Notes: generated by a model from the letters alone, not told the origin. A stretch of DNA of 64,000 nt from Phocaeicola dorei (GCF_013009555.1 NZ_CP046176.1:1333501-1397500), one strand, 5' to 3'; positions 47,168-56,581 are shown, counted from the stretch's first letter. Numbers and translations: made by a program.

Positions 47168-47620
47168 ATGAAGTCATTTGTAATATTCGCCATTGTCGTG
47201 ACCATAATCTATGTCATCTACTATACGGTCATCATCGTGCAGGATCTGTACGGAAAGCCCAAGGACGAGAAGTCACAGGGCGAGTCGTTTGATGTCAGTG
47301 ACATGACCGACGAGGAAGAGTCGATAGCGGTCAGCGAGAGCGACGGTGGTTTCAGCGTAGGCGACAACCAATATGAGACAGCCTACGAGGAGAAGCAGCT
47401 TGCAGAGCCTACAGAGGAGGCAGCCGCCACTGCGGAAGAGAGCAAGCCTCATGTGCTTGAAAAGATACAAAGCGCAATCGAGAAGAAGATGGAGGAAGTG
47501 AATACCACCTATTCCGACCCCATGTATTCGGAAGAATTGAACAACACCATCATCGCCCGCGGTCTTCGTCACAATGGACGTGACATGGTCAAGGTGGAAT
47601 CACTCAATAATGAGATATGA
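47168..47620 (+). CDS. Single-pass membrane protein at the start of the tra operon
   Basis: 150 aa. One N-terminal membrane helix (about 3-25), then a very acidic linker (about 40-100) and a C-terminal helix. It occupies the place of TraC/TraD-like genes ahead of traE; family not recognised with certainty. Overlaps the next start by four bases (ATGATG). A TTTGCATC promoter-like box lies about 40 bases upstream. Confidence 0.65.
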   Translation: MKSFVIFAIVVTIIYVIYYTVIIVQDLYGKPKDEKSQGESFDVSDMTDEEESIAVSESDGGFSVGDNQYETAYEEKQLAEPTEEAAATAEESKPHVLEKIQSAIEKKMEEVNTTYSDPMYSEELNNTIIARGLRHNGRDMVKVESLNNEI

Positions 47621-47949
47621 TGTCAAAAACAAGAAGTGCATTTCTATCATTATATGCCGCTTTAACCCCAGCTCTGGCCAGTGCTAAGTGTGGCAACGTG
47701 GACTACAGCTGGGGAGCGGACGCACTTGCGAGTGCCCATGACTATGCCGTGACGATGATGCTCTATATCGTTTATCTGTGCTATGCAGTGGCGGGCATCG
47801 TGGTCATAGTCAGCGCCTTGCAGATATATATAAAGATGAATACGGGCGAAGAAGGAGTGAAGAAGAACATCATGATGCTGGTGGGAGCCTGCCTGTTCCT
47901 CATAGGAGCGACCATCGTCTTCCCCGCTTTCTTCGGTTATCAGATTTGA
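47617..47949 (+). CDS. traE: TraE-like DUF4134 conjugation protein (first copy)
   Basis: 110 aa. Signal-like N terminus, then two membrane helices with AVAGIVVIVSALQIYIKMNTGEEGVKKNIMMLVGACLFLIGA, the DUF4134 pattern. VirB2-like in topology; part of the Bacteroidetes conjugation apparatus. Confidence 0.88.
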   Translation: MMSKTRSAFLSLYAALTPALASAKCGNVDYSWGADALASAHDYAVTMMLYIVYLCYAVAGIVVIVSALQIYIKMNTGEEGVKKNIMMLVGACLFLIGATIVFPAFFGYQI

Positions 47950-48007
47950 GATACAGGTGATACGAGATAAGATAACTCAAAGTGTAACAAATTAAAAGGT
48001 AAAAAGA

Positions 48008-48373
48008 ATGTTTGAAAGGATTAACAAGAAGGTGAAGGGATTCTTCTCTTCACAGCGCATGAAAACGCTCGCCCTGATGTTGCTTGTCGGCACCACCGCA
48101 GCAATGGCACAGAACGCAGCCGGCGACTACTCGGCAGGAACGACCGCGCTTACCACAGTGACGGAGGAGATTGCCAAGTATGTACCTATCGTGGTGAAGC
48201 TCTGCTATGCCATTGCAGGTGTCGTTGCAATTGTCGGAGCCATAAGCGTTTACATCGCCATGAACAACGAGGAACAGGACGTGAAAAAGAAGATCATGAT
48301 GGTCGTCGGCGCATGTATTTTCCTCATTGCAGCAGCCCAGGCACTGCCTCTGTTCTTCGGCATTGGAGGTTAA
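48008..48373 (+). CDS. traE: TraE-like DUF4134 conjugation protein (second copy)
   Basis: 121 aa. Signal peptide ending TAAMAQ, then DUF4134: YAIAGVVAIVGAISVYIAMNNEEQDVKKKIMMVVGACIFLIAAAQALPLFF. Paralogue of the gene just upstream; the extra signal peptide suggests it is the main pilin-like form. Confidence 0.9.
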   Translation: MFERINKKVKGFFSSQRMKTLALMLLVGTTAAMAQNAAGDYSAGTTALTTVTEEIAKYVPIVVKLCYAIAGVVAIVGAISVYIAMNNEEQDVKKKIMMVVGACIFLIAAAQALPLFFGIGG

Positions 48374-48421
48374 ACGCAGCGTGAGATTGTGAGTATGTAG
48401 AACGTTAAAACACTGACAGTT

Positions 48422-48721
48422 ATGGCAGATACAAAGCAAGAGCGTTTTCCGGATTATCCCATTTTCAAGGGACTGCAACGTCCATTGGAGTTCTTCGGGT
48501 TGCAGGGACGCTACATCTACTGGGCGGCAGCCACCGCAGGAGGAGCCGTTGCGGGTTTCATCCTCGGCTACTGCATCTTCGGTTTCGTGGCAGGACTCGT
48601 GCTGCTAGTCCTCGCCGTAGCTGTCGGTGGCGTTCTCATCGTCATGAAGCAGCGCAAGGGCTTGCACAGCAAGAAGAGTGACAACGGCATATTCATCTAT
48701 GCCTATTCAAAGAAAGTGTAA
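48422..48721 (+). CDS. traF: TraF-like DUF4133 conjugation protein
   Basis: 99 aa. The opening YPIFKGLQRPLEFFGLQGRYIYWAAA and two membrane helices are the DUF4133/TraF (VirB3-like) signature. It precedes the TraG ATPase, as in CTnDOT-type elements. Confidence 0.92.
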   Translation: MADTKQERFPDYPIFKGLQRPLEFFGLQGRYIYWAAATAGGAVAGFILGYCIFGFVAGLVLLVLAVAVGGVLIVMKQRKGLHSKKSDNGIFIYAYSKKV

Positions 48722-48843
48722 AACAAAAAAGAGAATCCATTATGTCCAAGTGGAAAGCTATCAATGATTGTAAGTGAATGGAGGTGGGGGCATCACGCAT
48801 GAGGGTGCGCCCGCCTTTTTGCGATTAAAAAAGAAAAAGAACA

Positions 48844-50265
48844 ATGACCCTATACATCATACTCATATTCTCAGCCATCTGCGTGGGCATGGCCATCAGT
48901 GTCAAGGCATTCGGCACGGGAGGGAAGCGCAAGCGCATCTTCCAGGACATCTACTTCTCCATCGAGGAAGTGGATGGCATCGGCGTGCTCTATACCAAGA
49001 CGGGCGAATACTCCGCTGTTCTGAAGATGGAGAACCCTGTGCAGAAGTATTCCGCCAACATCGAGGCCTACTATGAGTTCACCCACCTCTTCGCCGCCCT
49101 TGCCCAGACCTTGGGCGAAGGCTATGCGCTGCACAAGCAGGACGTGTTTGTGAGGAAGGCATTCAAGGAAGAGAACGGTGGAAATCATGAGTTCCTGAGC
49201 GAGAGTTACTTCCGCTATTTCAACGGCAGACCCTTTACCGACAGCGTCTGCTACCTCACCATCACACAGGAGAACAAGAAGAGCCGTCTGATGTCGTTCG
49301 ACAACAAGAAATGGCGTGACTTCTTGGTGAAGATACGCAAGGTGCACGACCAGCTGAGGGATGCCGGCGTGAAGTCCCGATTCCTCGGCAAAACGGAAGC
49401 CTGCGAGTATGTGGACCGTTTCTTCTCCATGAACTTCCGTGACAAGGTGGTGTCGATGACCAACTTCAAGGTCGATGACGAGACCATCGGCATGGGGGAC
49501 CGTAGCTGCAAGGTGTATAGCCTTGTGGATGTGGATTATGCCAACTTGCCGTCGGTCATCCGTCCCTACGCAAATATCGAGGTGAACAACACCAGTATGC
49601 CCGTTGATCTCGTGAGCATCGTCGATAGCGTGCCCGGAGCCGACTGCGTGGTGTTCAACCAGATGGTGTTCGTGCCCAACCAGAAGCGTGAGCTTGCCCT
49701 ACTCGACAAGAAGAAAAACCGCCATGCCTCCATGCCCAACCCCAGCAACCTGATGGCTGTAGAGGACATCAAGCGTGTGCAGGAGGTGATAGCCCGTGAG
49801 AGCAAGCAGCTCGTCTATACCCACTACAACCTCGTGGTGGCAGTGAGCGGCGACACCGACATACAGAAATGCACCAACCATCTCGAAAACTCCTTCTCGC
49901 GCATGGGCATCCACATCAGCAAGCGGGCCTACAACCAGTTGGAGCTGTTCGTCAACTCTTTCCCCGGCAACTGCTATGGCATGAATGCCGACTACGACCG
50001 ATTCCTCACCCTCGGCGATGCCGCCACCTGTCTGATGTACAAGGAGCGCATCGTGCATAATGAGGACACCCCGCTGAAGATATACTATACCGACCGCCAA
50101 GGTGTGCCCGTAGCCATCGACATCACAGGAAAGGAGGGAAAGGAGAAGCTGACCGACAACTCGAACTTTTTTTGTTTGGGTCCTTCGGGCAGCGGCAAGT
50201 CGTTCCACATGCATGTCATATGGACTAAAACGCATCGAAAAGAACTCCAAACAAAACTAACCTAA
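48844..50265 (+). CDS. traG: TraG (VirB4-type conjugation ATPase), N-terminal part, cut at Walker A
   Basis: The frame runs 473 codons, but only codons 1-456 (to 50211) belong to TraG. The N-terminal membrane stretch and DUF3875 region lead to GPSGSGKS at 446-453, followed by FHM (454-456). Then the inserted element begins and the frame ends in 17 foreign residues. The next TraG residues, NSVVRQLWEQ, are at 61214. TraG powers assembly and transfer, so the ICE should not conjugate in this state unless the element excises. Confidence 0.88.
   Translation: MTLYIILIFSAICVGMAISVKAFGTGGKRKRIFQDIYFSIEEVDGIGVLYTKTGEYSAVLKMENPVQKYSANIEAYYEFTHLFAALAQTLGEGYALHKQDVFVRKAFKEENGGNHEFLSESYFRYFNGRPFTDSVCYLTITQENKKSRLMSFDNKKWRDFLVKIRKVHDQLRDAGVKSRFLGKTEACEYVDRFFSMNFRDKVVSMTNFKVDDETIGMGDRSCKVYSLVDVDYANLPSVIRPYANIEVNNTSMPVDLVSIVDSVPGADCVVFNQMVFVPNQKRELALLDKKKNRHASMPNPSNLMAVEDIKRVQEVIARESKQLVYTHYNLVVAVSGDTDIQKCTNHLENSFSRMGIHISKRAYNQLELFVNSFPGNCYGMNADYDRFLTLGDAATCLMYKERIVHNEDTPLKIYYTDRQGVPVAIDITGKEGKEKLTDNSNFFCLGPSGSGKSFHMHVIWTKTHRKELQTKLT
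50203..50211 (+). repeat. Left direct repeat TTCCACATG of the nested element (attL core)
   Basis: TTCCACATG is traG codons Phe-His-Met and recurs at 61205-61213. It is the only shared sequence at the two junctions and marks the crossover. Confidence 0.85.
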
Positions 50266-50352
50266 ACGTCATAAATTGCTCATTTTCAATATATATTCAT
50301 TAACATAACGCTCCAAACGCCTATTGCGAGTTCCATCCGTTTAGAGTAATTT

Positions 50353-50374
50353 TGTACCACGGTTGTACCATGGG
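50353..50374 (+). repeat. TTGTACCA tandem repeat near the left end
   Basis: TTGTACCACGG and TTGTACCATGG follow each other directly (11-base period). Copies near the right end are GGTACAA at 60879-60885 and TTGTACC at 61135-61141. They resemble arm-type integrase sites flanking an att core. Confidence 0.5.
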
Positions 50375-50500
50375 CAGAGGGACACACGGTTCGTAATGAG
50401 GGTTCTTATTTCCTCTTATTTCCCCTTGTTTCCTCTTAAAAGTTTCCGTTAAGGACCATCCCCCATGAGTCACTACAAAATTCAAATAATAACGGTAAAA

Positions 50501-51226
50501 ATGAATACAACAACTCGCATTCCAATCGTGCTGATGTCCGTTGAGGAAACAGCACAGGCAGTAAGCATCAGCGTCAAGACAGTACGCAGCCTTATTCGCC
50601 AAGGCAGACTCAGAGCCGTAAATTTGGGTACGCGCATGACAAGAATCTATTTACAAGACCTCCTTGAAATAGCCAAGGAACAAGGTTATCGGGTGGTTCT
50701 CCCTTCTTCCCTATCGTTGGAAGGGACAACTCCCAAGAAGGCACAAAGGTTGAAAGATGCCGAAACAGGTTCAGCCAACAAGTTGGCAAAGTGTCGCAAG
50801 ACCCCCAAGGCTGGGGAGATAGCACCTGATGGAGTAAGCCACGACACCCATTACACGATGGCAGAGGTGTTGAGCACCTTTGATATTAAGTATGGCAGAT
50901 TCTATGAAGTCCGCAACCGCTACCAACTACAATCAGTCCACGCATGGGGAACGACCTGCTTCAAGAAAGAAGATGTGGAGAGGGTCATCGGACTTTACAA
51001 TGAAGAACAGGGAAAGAACATTTCCGATGACTGGTACACCTGCTTCGACATTATGAAGCTCTACGGATTGGGCAAGACACAGGTACGCAGATTTGCAGAA
51101 ACTCATGGAGTGAGAATCCGTAAATTCAAAGGTGGAAGAGCCAACTACTATCTAAAAGCAGACTGGGAGGCTGCACGCAAGAAGGCAGAGAAACAAAGTG
51201 CTTCAACCAAGGCTAAGCGGAAGTGA
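50501..51226 (+). CDS. Multi-HTH DNA-binding protein
   Basis: 241 aa from MNTTTRIPIV; an earlier Met (50465) is possible. Three HTH-like modules: VEETAQAVSISVKTVRSLIRQGRLRAVNLG (about 10-50), YTMAEVLSTFDIKYGRFYEVRNRY (about 120-160) and CFDIMKLYGLGKTQVRRFAETHGVRIRKF (about 185-225), each followed by a short wing. Close to the left end and ahead of the integrase, so a likely Xis or recombination regulator. Confidence 0.7.
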   Translation: MNTTTRIPIVLMSVEETAQAVSISVKTVRSLIRQGRLRAVNLGTRMTRIYLQDLLEIAKEQGYRVVLPSSLSLEGTTPKKAQRLKDAETGSANKLAKCRKTPKAGEIAPDGVSHDTHYTMAEVLSTFDIKYGRFYEVRNRYQLQSVHAWGTTCFKKEDVERVIGLYNEEQGKNISDDWYTCFDIMKLYGLGKTQVRRFAETHGVRIRKFKGGRANYYLKADWEAARKKAEKQSASTKAKRK

Positions 51227-51548
51227 AGCACAAACAAACTCATATACTACCCATGCCGTTGCAAATGGTCTGAAACAGCCTTCTTTGTCGGTCGAAACAA
51301 ACCCACAACGCAGAGTAACGGATATAAGACAAAAAGCACTTCTGAAACCCTATTTAAGTCCGATTTTTAGCGTAAAATCATACTCAAAAGCAAATTCAGG
51401 TTAAATTCAGACAGTATTTGAAGCCATCATTACTTTTCTCTTTTCACGGCAATCTAACTTTGCATCGGATTTGAGAGTTAAAGCGTTGCAGCGAAGGCTA
51501 TTCGCATCCACAGATACATATCATAAACAATAATACAATAGTAACAAT
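51227..51548. other. Gap before the nested-element integrase
   Basis: 322 bases without a supported gene. It contains the -7 box TAACTTTG (51455-51462) followed by CATCGG, the probable promoter for the integrase about 90 bases downstream. Confidence 0.55.
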
Positions 51549-52688
51549 ATGACAAACATTTGTACAAAGGTCACCGTGCGGAGACGACCTATCAAGAACG
51601 GACAGACTTCCCTCTATCTGGATTTCTATCCACCAGTCCGCAACCCGAAGACAGGCAAGCTCTCACGCAGGGAGTACCTTGGTCTTTACATCTACACCAA
51701 CCCAGTTGAACGCTTCCAGCAGGAGTATAACAAGAGTATGATTCAGAAAGCGGAAATCATCAAGTGCCGCAGGACTGAGTCCATCATCAATGAGGAATAT
51801 GGCTTCCTCGACCGCAACAAGGGCAAGGAGAGTTTCTTGGAATACTTCAAGAACCTCATGATTGAACGTGGAAGCAGCCAGAACTGGGCAACAGCCTACA
51901 TGCACTTCCACAACTACACGCATGGCGAGTGCCGCTTCTGTGACCTTACCGTTCAGTACTGCCAGGGCTTTCTCGACTACCTGTTGTCGGATGCCTGTAT
52001 GCACAATGGCAAGCGCATGATGGGTACGACTGCCAACAACAACCTTACCAAGTTGAAGTGCATTCTTGCCATCGCATACGAAGACGGACTGCTCAAAGAG
52101 AACATAGCCAAGAAACTTGTGCGTGCCAAGGCTCATGGCAACAAGCGGCAGTTCCTCACCAAGGAAGAGTTGTTGCAGTTGTCTCAGACTCCTTGCAAGA
52201 GTGATGTCCTTCGCCGTGCAGGTCTCTTCTCCTGCCTCACTGGTCTTCGCCTCTCTGATTGCATCAGACTCCAGTGGGAGAACATCGTCAAGTTGGCTGA
52301 TGGCGGCTGGGGAATGGACATTATCACAAAGAAGACGTCCACCGCTGCTATCCTCCCAATCAGTGAAGAGGCTCTGCAACTATGTGGTGAGCGAGGTACA
52401 GGACAGGTGTTCAAGAACCTCACGAACAGTACAGTGGCATTGTACCTCAAGCCGTGGATAAAGGCCTCTGGCATTGAGAAGCACATCACCTTCCACTGCT
52501 TCCGCCATACCTTCGCCACTTTGCAACTGGCAGAGGGAACAGACATCTACACCGTGAGCAAGCTGCTTACCCATAGCAATCTTGCCACTACACAGGTGTA
52601 TGCCGATGTGGTGGACGAACTCAAACGTGATGCGGCAGAACGTATCTCGCTCAAAATGCCAACCAAAGCAGAGAGTGACCAGACATAA
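51549..52688 (+). CDS. Tyrosine recombinase (nested-element integrase)
   Basis: 379 aa. N-terminal arm-binding domain (KVTVRRRPIKNGQTSLYLDFYP), SAM-like core domain and catalytic domain with Arg in LTGLRLSDCIRL, HCFRHTFATLQL and THSNLATTQVYADV (Tyr nucleophile). It is expected to act on the TTCCACATG core in traG. Distinct from the ICE integrase at 38976. Confidence 0.93.
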   Translation: MTNICTKVTVRRRPIKNGQTSLYLDFYPPVRNPKTGKLSRREYLGLYIYTNPVERFQQEYNKSMIQKAEIIKCRRTESIINEEYGFLDRNKGKESFLEYFKNLMIERGSSQNWATAYMHFHNYTHGECRFCDLTVQYCQGFLDYLLSDACMHNGKRMMGTTANNNLTKLKCILAIAYEDGLLKENIAKKLVRAKAHGNKRQFLTKEELLQLSQTPCKSDVLRRAGLFSCLTGLRLSDCIRLQWENIVKLADGGWGMDIITKKTSTAAILPISEEALQLCGERGTGQVFKNLTNSTVALYLKPWIKASGIEKHITFHCFRHTFATLQLAEGTDIYTVSKLLTHSNLATTQVYADVVDELKRDAAERISLKMPTKAESDQT

Positions 52689-52713
52689 GTGAATAACAAA
52701 ATCAGGATAACAA

Positions 52714-53151
52714 ATGGAAGATAACAAATCACTATCGTTCGACCAACTGCCCAGTGCAGTTGGCGAACTTCTGACGAAGGTCAATACGATGATGACTCGT
52801 CTTGATGACATTGGTCAGAGAATAGGCAATGCTCCGAACGAGGATAACCATGTTCTTATGGACATCAGAGAGGCAAGTGCCTTTGTCCGAAAGAAGGTCT
52901 CATCGCTCTATGCTTACACATCCGAGAGGCGCATCCCTTTCTACAAGAGAGGCAACACGCTCTACTTCTTCAAAGACCAGCTGATAAAATGGATTGAGTC
53001 AGGCGGTTCTTGGGACAAGCCTTACGAACCGACCCAGGAGGAACAGGCAGACTTCGAGGCTCATCTGGCAATGTTGCAGAAGAGCAAGAAGAACAAGCCT
53101 TCCTCCATTAAGAGGGACAAGGATGAGAGATTACCCAATGGAGAAGAATGA
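52714..53151 (+). CDS. Excisionase-like HTH protein
   Basis: 145 aa. FDQLPSAVGELLTKVNTMMTRL opens it and DIREASAFVRKKVSSLYAYTSERRIPFYKRGNTLYFFKDQLIKWI is the winged helix. It resembles the 122-aa ICE protein at 41322 (FEDIPNAITGVLKKL). 25 bases after the integrase. Confidence 0.75.
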   Translation: MEDNKSLSFDQLPSAVGELLTKVNTMMTRLDDIGQRIGNAPNEDNHVLMDIREASAFVRKKVSSLYAYTSERRIPFYKRGNTLYFFKDQLIKWIESGGSWDKPYEPTQEEQADFEAHLAMLQKSKKNKPSSIKRDKDERLPNGEE

Positions 53152-53262
53152 CATGATGGACAATAGAACCACGGAATCTACTTTTTTACGAAAGGGAAAA
53201 AGAATAAACATTCATTTTCTCTTTGCTGAGTAATCCGTTTCACTTATAACCAGTTTTTCAAG

Positions 53263-54075
53263 ATGAGTAACCAAAGCATAAAATACGGAATCCTGCTGAC
53301 CAAGGAGCAGCTCGATTTCTTGAAGGATGACAGGCAGGGCGTCCACCGCATGACCGCCTTCGACACTTTTGTATCTATGGCTTCCATCAAGCCAAGTGTT
53401 TATCAGAAGACAGGCTTCTCCGCTTCACTCTCCATCGGGCAGTTTGCCATCTCAACCGTTGAGTTGTCTGCCCTCTGGAAGTGTGACCGCAAGACAGCGG
53501 CAAAGGTGGTGGAACTGTTCAATCAGGTGGGTATTCTCTCAACCGAGAGGAACAACCGCACCTCCATTCATACGATACTCTGCATCGCCTTCTGGTACGT
53601 TGACGGCATCAAGGAAGCCATCAAGAACCCTTTCTATAACCGTCAAGCCGTGACTTCCGCCACCCAAGAGAAACCGGTGTCCGATGTCCCATCCGATACC
53701 GTTTACTCTTCGGGAGGCAATCTTTCCAATGGCACAGGGCAGCAGAAAGACAGCTGTGTCAATCCTGCCACTAATGACATTCAGCAGCCCCATGTTCATG
53801 CCCCTTATAATACTGCTTCCCCTTCCGTTAATCCATGTGTCATCGGGGACGGACTTTCAGATCTTTCTCCGATACCACAAGACTTCAAACAAAGGGAAGA
53901 GAAAGGTGATACCTATTTTGAGTATGAGGTTGGACAGCCGTCAGAAGATGATTACAACCAAGGCGGAGAGACTCCATCTGTTGAACTGCTGCCGCCTCCT
54001 GTCTATGATGACGAGGGCTGTCTCTTGCAGCCTCCAGGCGATGAGAGACTCTTTGAGGAGAACACGGAGCAGTAA
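53263..54075 (+). CDS. Winged-helix protein, possible replication or mob regulator
   Basis: 270 aa. The N-terminal half has a winged-helix feel (LSIGQFAISTVELSALWKCDRKTAAKVVELFNQVGILSTE); the C-terminal 120 residues are low-complexity and acidic. It occupies the position of the small conserved gene ahead of mob genes in Bacteroides mobilizable elements. Function not established. Confidence 0.6.
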   Translation: MSNQSIKYGILLTKEQLDFLKDDRQGVHRMTAFDTFVSMASIKPSVYQKTGFSASLSIGQFAISTVELSALWKCDRKTAAKVVELFNQVGILSTERNNRTSIHTILCIAFWYVDGIKEAIKNPFYNRQAVTSATQEKPVSDVPSDTVYSSGGNLSNGTGQQKDSCVNPATNDIQQPHVHAPYNTASPSVNPCVIGDGLSDLSPIPQDFKQREEKGDTYFEYEVGQPSEDDYNQGGETPSVELLPPPVYDDEGCLLQPPGDERLFEENTEQ

Positions 54076-54208
54076 GACGCACACAACTCCCCAAGGCACT
54101 CATGATGTCATTTCTCCTTTTCCCTTATTTCAACTATTGACTGTCCTGACAGACACGCTATCCAGGAGCCGCCACTTCTATTAGCCGTAGTTTTTTCGGA
54201 GGTCTAAA

Positions 54209-54267
54209 CAAGAAGTACCAGTGTCAGACGGTTTCGCTTCGCCCACCGTTTCCTACTGGCATTCTTG
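54209..54267 (+). promoter_or_regulatory. Nested inverted repeat ahead of mobC, oriT candidate
   Basis: Three nested perfect arm pairs, CAAGAA/TTCTTG, CCAGT/ACTGG and ACGGT/ACCGT, around a TTCGCTTCGCCC loop, 67 bases before mobC. oriTs of mobilizable elements are usually just upstream of the relaxosome genes and carry such repeats. Confidence 0.55.
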
Positions 54268-54334
54268 AATGTTCGCAGGCTCACATTGGCTGTCCTGTTA
54301 TATCAGAGTATAAACTTTATAATCCCCATCTATA

Positions 54335-54730
54335 ATGGCAAAAGACAAGAATAACACCACGGAGAAGACCTCAAAGAAGAGACCTCCGAAGACCAGACAC
54401 ATTGACGTTCGTTTCACAGAAGAAGAATACAATGAGGTAGTGCATAATGCCCGATTGTCAGGCAGGAGCAAGAGCACCTATCTCCATGACTTAGGCATCG
54501 GACACAAACCTTCCCTACCCATGACCGAAGGGCAGGAGGAAGCCTTGAAGGGCTTAATCGGGGCAAGGTCTGAACTGGTTTATGTGCGCAATGCACTTCA
54601 TGCCCTGCCACAGACTGAGAGACTGAAACTATTCAAGAGAGCTGACTTCATGGAGCGTTGGCTTCAAGGCATCAACACCCTGATAGAGGAACTGAGCCGC
54701 ATTAGGGACAAATTCTTAGATATGTTATGA
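54335..54730 (+). CDS. mobC: MobC-like relaxosome protein
   Basis: 131 aa. Basic, with a ribbon-helix-helix start (RHIDVRFTEEEYNEVVHNARLSGRSKSTYLHDLGIG) and a C-terminal helix. It binds oriT and assists the relaxase. Overlaps the relaxase start by four bases (ATGA). Confidence 0.85.
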   Translation: MAKDKNNTTEKTSKKRPPKTRHIDVRFTEEEYNEVVHNARLSGRSKSTYLHDLGIGHKPSLPMTEGQEEALKGLIGARSELVYVRNALHALPQTERLKLFKRADFMERWLQGINTLIEELSRIRDKFLDML

Positions 54731-55992
54731 TAGCAAAAGCATCAGCGATTCAGCATGGGCAGGCAATGACCAATTACGCAACCAAGAACAACCGTGCGGA
54801 CATCGTCAAGACCAACCATCTTAGCGAGGGTCTGCCGCCTATGGGCATGTGGGACGAAATGGTGCTGCATCAGTCCATGTTCAAGCAGAGGTATGCCAAG
54901 AAGCCCATCGAACTGACGTCCATCCGCTTTGAGCTTTCACCATCTGAGGAAGAGGCACGCAACTGGACGATGGAAGACTGGAGGAGATTCCTTGACGAGT
55001 TCATCCGTGAGATGGATGGCATCTCCAAGGTGAACCACATCGGGAAGAAGAAGGGCAAGGCTGCAACTTTGGTCAAGCCTACCAACATAGCCAACTCGCA
55101 GTATTTCGCCGCCCTTCACCGTGACTCCAAGAGTGGTATTCCCCACCTGCATCTGGTGGTGAACCGCATCGACATGGATGGCAATCTCAATGATGTGAAG
55201 TTCATTGGTGAGCGTGCCGTGATGGCTGCGAAAGCCGTCAATCAGCATCATGGATGGAAGGATGCCATGGAAATTCGTCAGGAGCGTATTGCAGAGGTGA
55301 CCAAAGCATGTATGGATGTGCTGCGCTCAATGCCGTTCTTTGACTGGGATGAATATGCCGAACGGTTGAAGGCAAAGGGATATGACATCGAGCTTATCCG
55401 TGACAAGACTGGTCAAGGCAGGGTGCGTGGCTATCGCTTCAAGTTCGGCAGAACGACCATCAAGGCATCAGAACTTGGTGTAGGCAGGAATCTCACAGCA
55501 TCGAAAATCGGGAATACCTTCCGTAAACTGCACCCACAGACAACCCCTGTTGCAGTTGGTCAAAGACCTTCGTCACCTGTTCCAAACGCTACTACATTGG
55601 ACAGCAGAAACACGGCAATGCCAAGTGGTAAGTCCCGAACAGTCGATGATGGCAAACATGTCCTTCCAGCCAGATTGAGGAAGATTATTGAAGTCGATGG
55701 CGAGCGTTTCAACATAGTCATGCCAAGAACTGCATACGACACGATGAACGGTTGTATCGAAGTACCTGAGAATGGATCTGCAAGCCACAATGACATTCTA
55801 AATGTGGCGATGCTGCTCTTCATGGACTACCTTGATGCTGCCACATCGATGTCTGAGTCCTGTGGTGGCGGTGGCAGTCCTGGCAGTGGTTGGGGACGTG
55901 ATAAGGACGATGATGACCGTGAATGGGCAAGACGCTGCGCAATGCAAGCAAACACACTCTGCAAGCCGATAAAGAGAGGCATGAGACGATAA
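54727..55992 (+). CDS. Relaxase / mobilization nuclease (MobA-like)
   Basis: 421 aa. Catalytic Tyr probably near the N terminus (MTNYATKNNR), His triad HRDSKSGIPHLHLVVNRID. It nicks oriT and pilots the strand through a conjugation pore supplied by another element. C-terminal third is low complexity. Family MOB_P-like by the HxH motif and size; exact subgroup not assigned. Confidence 0.88.
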   Translation: MIAKASAIQHGQAMTNYATKNNRADIVKTNHLSEGLPPMGMWDEMVLHQSMFKQRYAKKPIELTSIRFELSPSEEEARNWTMEDWRRFLDEFIREMDGISKVNHIGKKKGKAATLVKPTNIANSQYFAALHRDSKSGIPHLHLVVNRIDMDGNLNDVKFIGERAVMAAKAVNQHHGWKDAMEIRQERIAEVTKACMDVLRSMPFFDWDEYAERLKAKGYDIELIRDKTGQGRVRGYRFKFGRTTIKASELGVGRNLTASKIGNTFRKLHPQTTPVAVGQRPSSPVPNATTLDSRNTAMPSGKSRTVDDGKHVLPARLRKIIEVDGERFNIVMPRTAYDTMNGCIEVPENGSASHNDILNVAMLLFMDYLDAATSMSESCGGGGSPGSGWGRDKDDDDREWARRCAMQANTLCKPIKRGMRR

Positions 55993-56011
55993 CTTTTCAG
56001 ACAAGAACGGT

Positions 56012-56560
56012 ATGGGAAGAAACAAGAAAGATGCCACACAGGATGTGCTCAACCTGTACAATCAGATGCAGGAGGACGAGAACATCGAGAGTGGCAAGGA
56101 CGAAATCAAGGTAACTCTGGAGGAGATAGAAACCGCCAAGAAAGCGCTCAATGAGGCAAAGGAAGAACTGTACAATGTCTATCGGAGGTTGGAATCAACG
56201 AAAGTGGCACTTATGGCTGCCCACAGAAGCACAGACAACATCGTTGATGGAATCTGCCATGCCATAGTCAAAGCTGAACAAAGCAACCTCAAAGTTGGCA
56301 TCAACGATGAAGGACTTGCCCAGTTGGACGAGCGGAACAACAACGCCATTTCTGCCTTCAAGCAAGCTCTTGACGAGCACGAGAAGCGGATAAATGACCT
56401 GTTCGCTCACCAGCAGAAGGAACTCAAACGAATCCGCAATATCGAGGAAGGTGCTTACTTCAACGGACGTACCTACGCATGGATGTTCGGCTTCGCTTTT
56501 GTGGCATGGGCAATAATCTTCATGGAAATAACTCTTTGGATATGTATCAAACTGGTTTAG
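56012..56560 (+). CDS. Coiled-coil membrane protein of the mob operon
   Basis: 182 aa. A charged, helical N-terminal two-thirds (coiled coil about 30-75 and 110-150) and a single C-terminal membrane helix (about 155-178). It may tether the relaxosome to the membrane; no recognised family. Confidence 0.6.
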   Translation: MGRNKKDATQDVLNLYNQMQEDENIESGKDEIKVTLEEIETAKKALNEAKEELYNVYRRLESTKVALMAAHRSTDNIVDGICHAIVKAEQSNLKVGINDEGLAQLDERNNNAISAFKQALDEHEKRINDLFAHQQKELKRIRNIEEGAYFNGRTYAWMFGFAFVAWAIIFMEITLWICIKLV

Positions 56561-56581
56561 TAAACACAAATTTATACCATT

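Noticed and set aside
48774..49076. 100-residue frame ahead of and within traG
   Set aside because: It overlaps the well-supported traG start in another frame and is rich in His and Gly, as expected for a shadow frame.
50212..50265. 17 extra residues at the end of the first traG frame as real TraG sequence
   Set aside because: They lie beyond the TTCCACATG junction and do not match the TraG continuation found at 61214.
51663..52379. 238-residue minus-strand frame opposite the nested integrase
   Set aside because: Mirrors the codons of the integrase; no independent domain or start signal.
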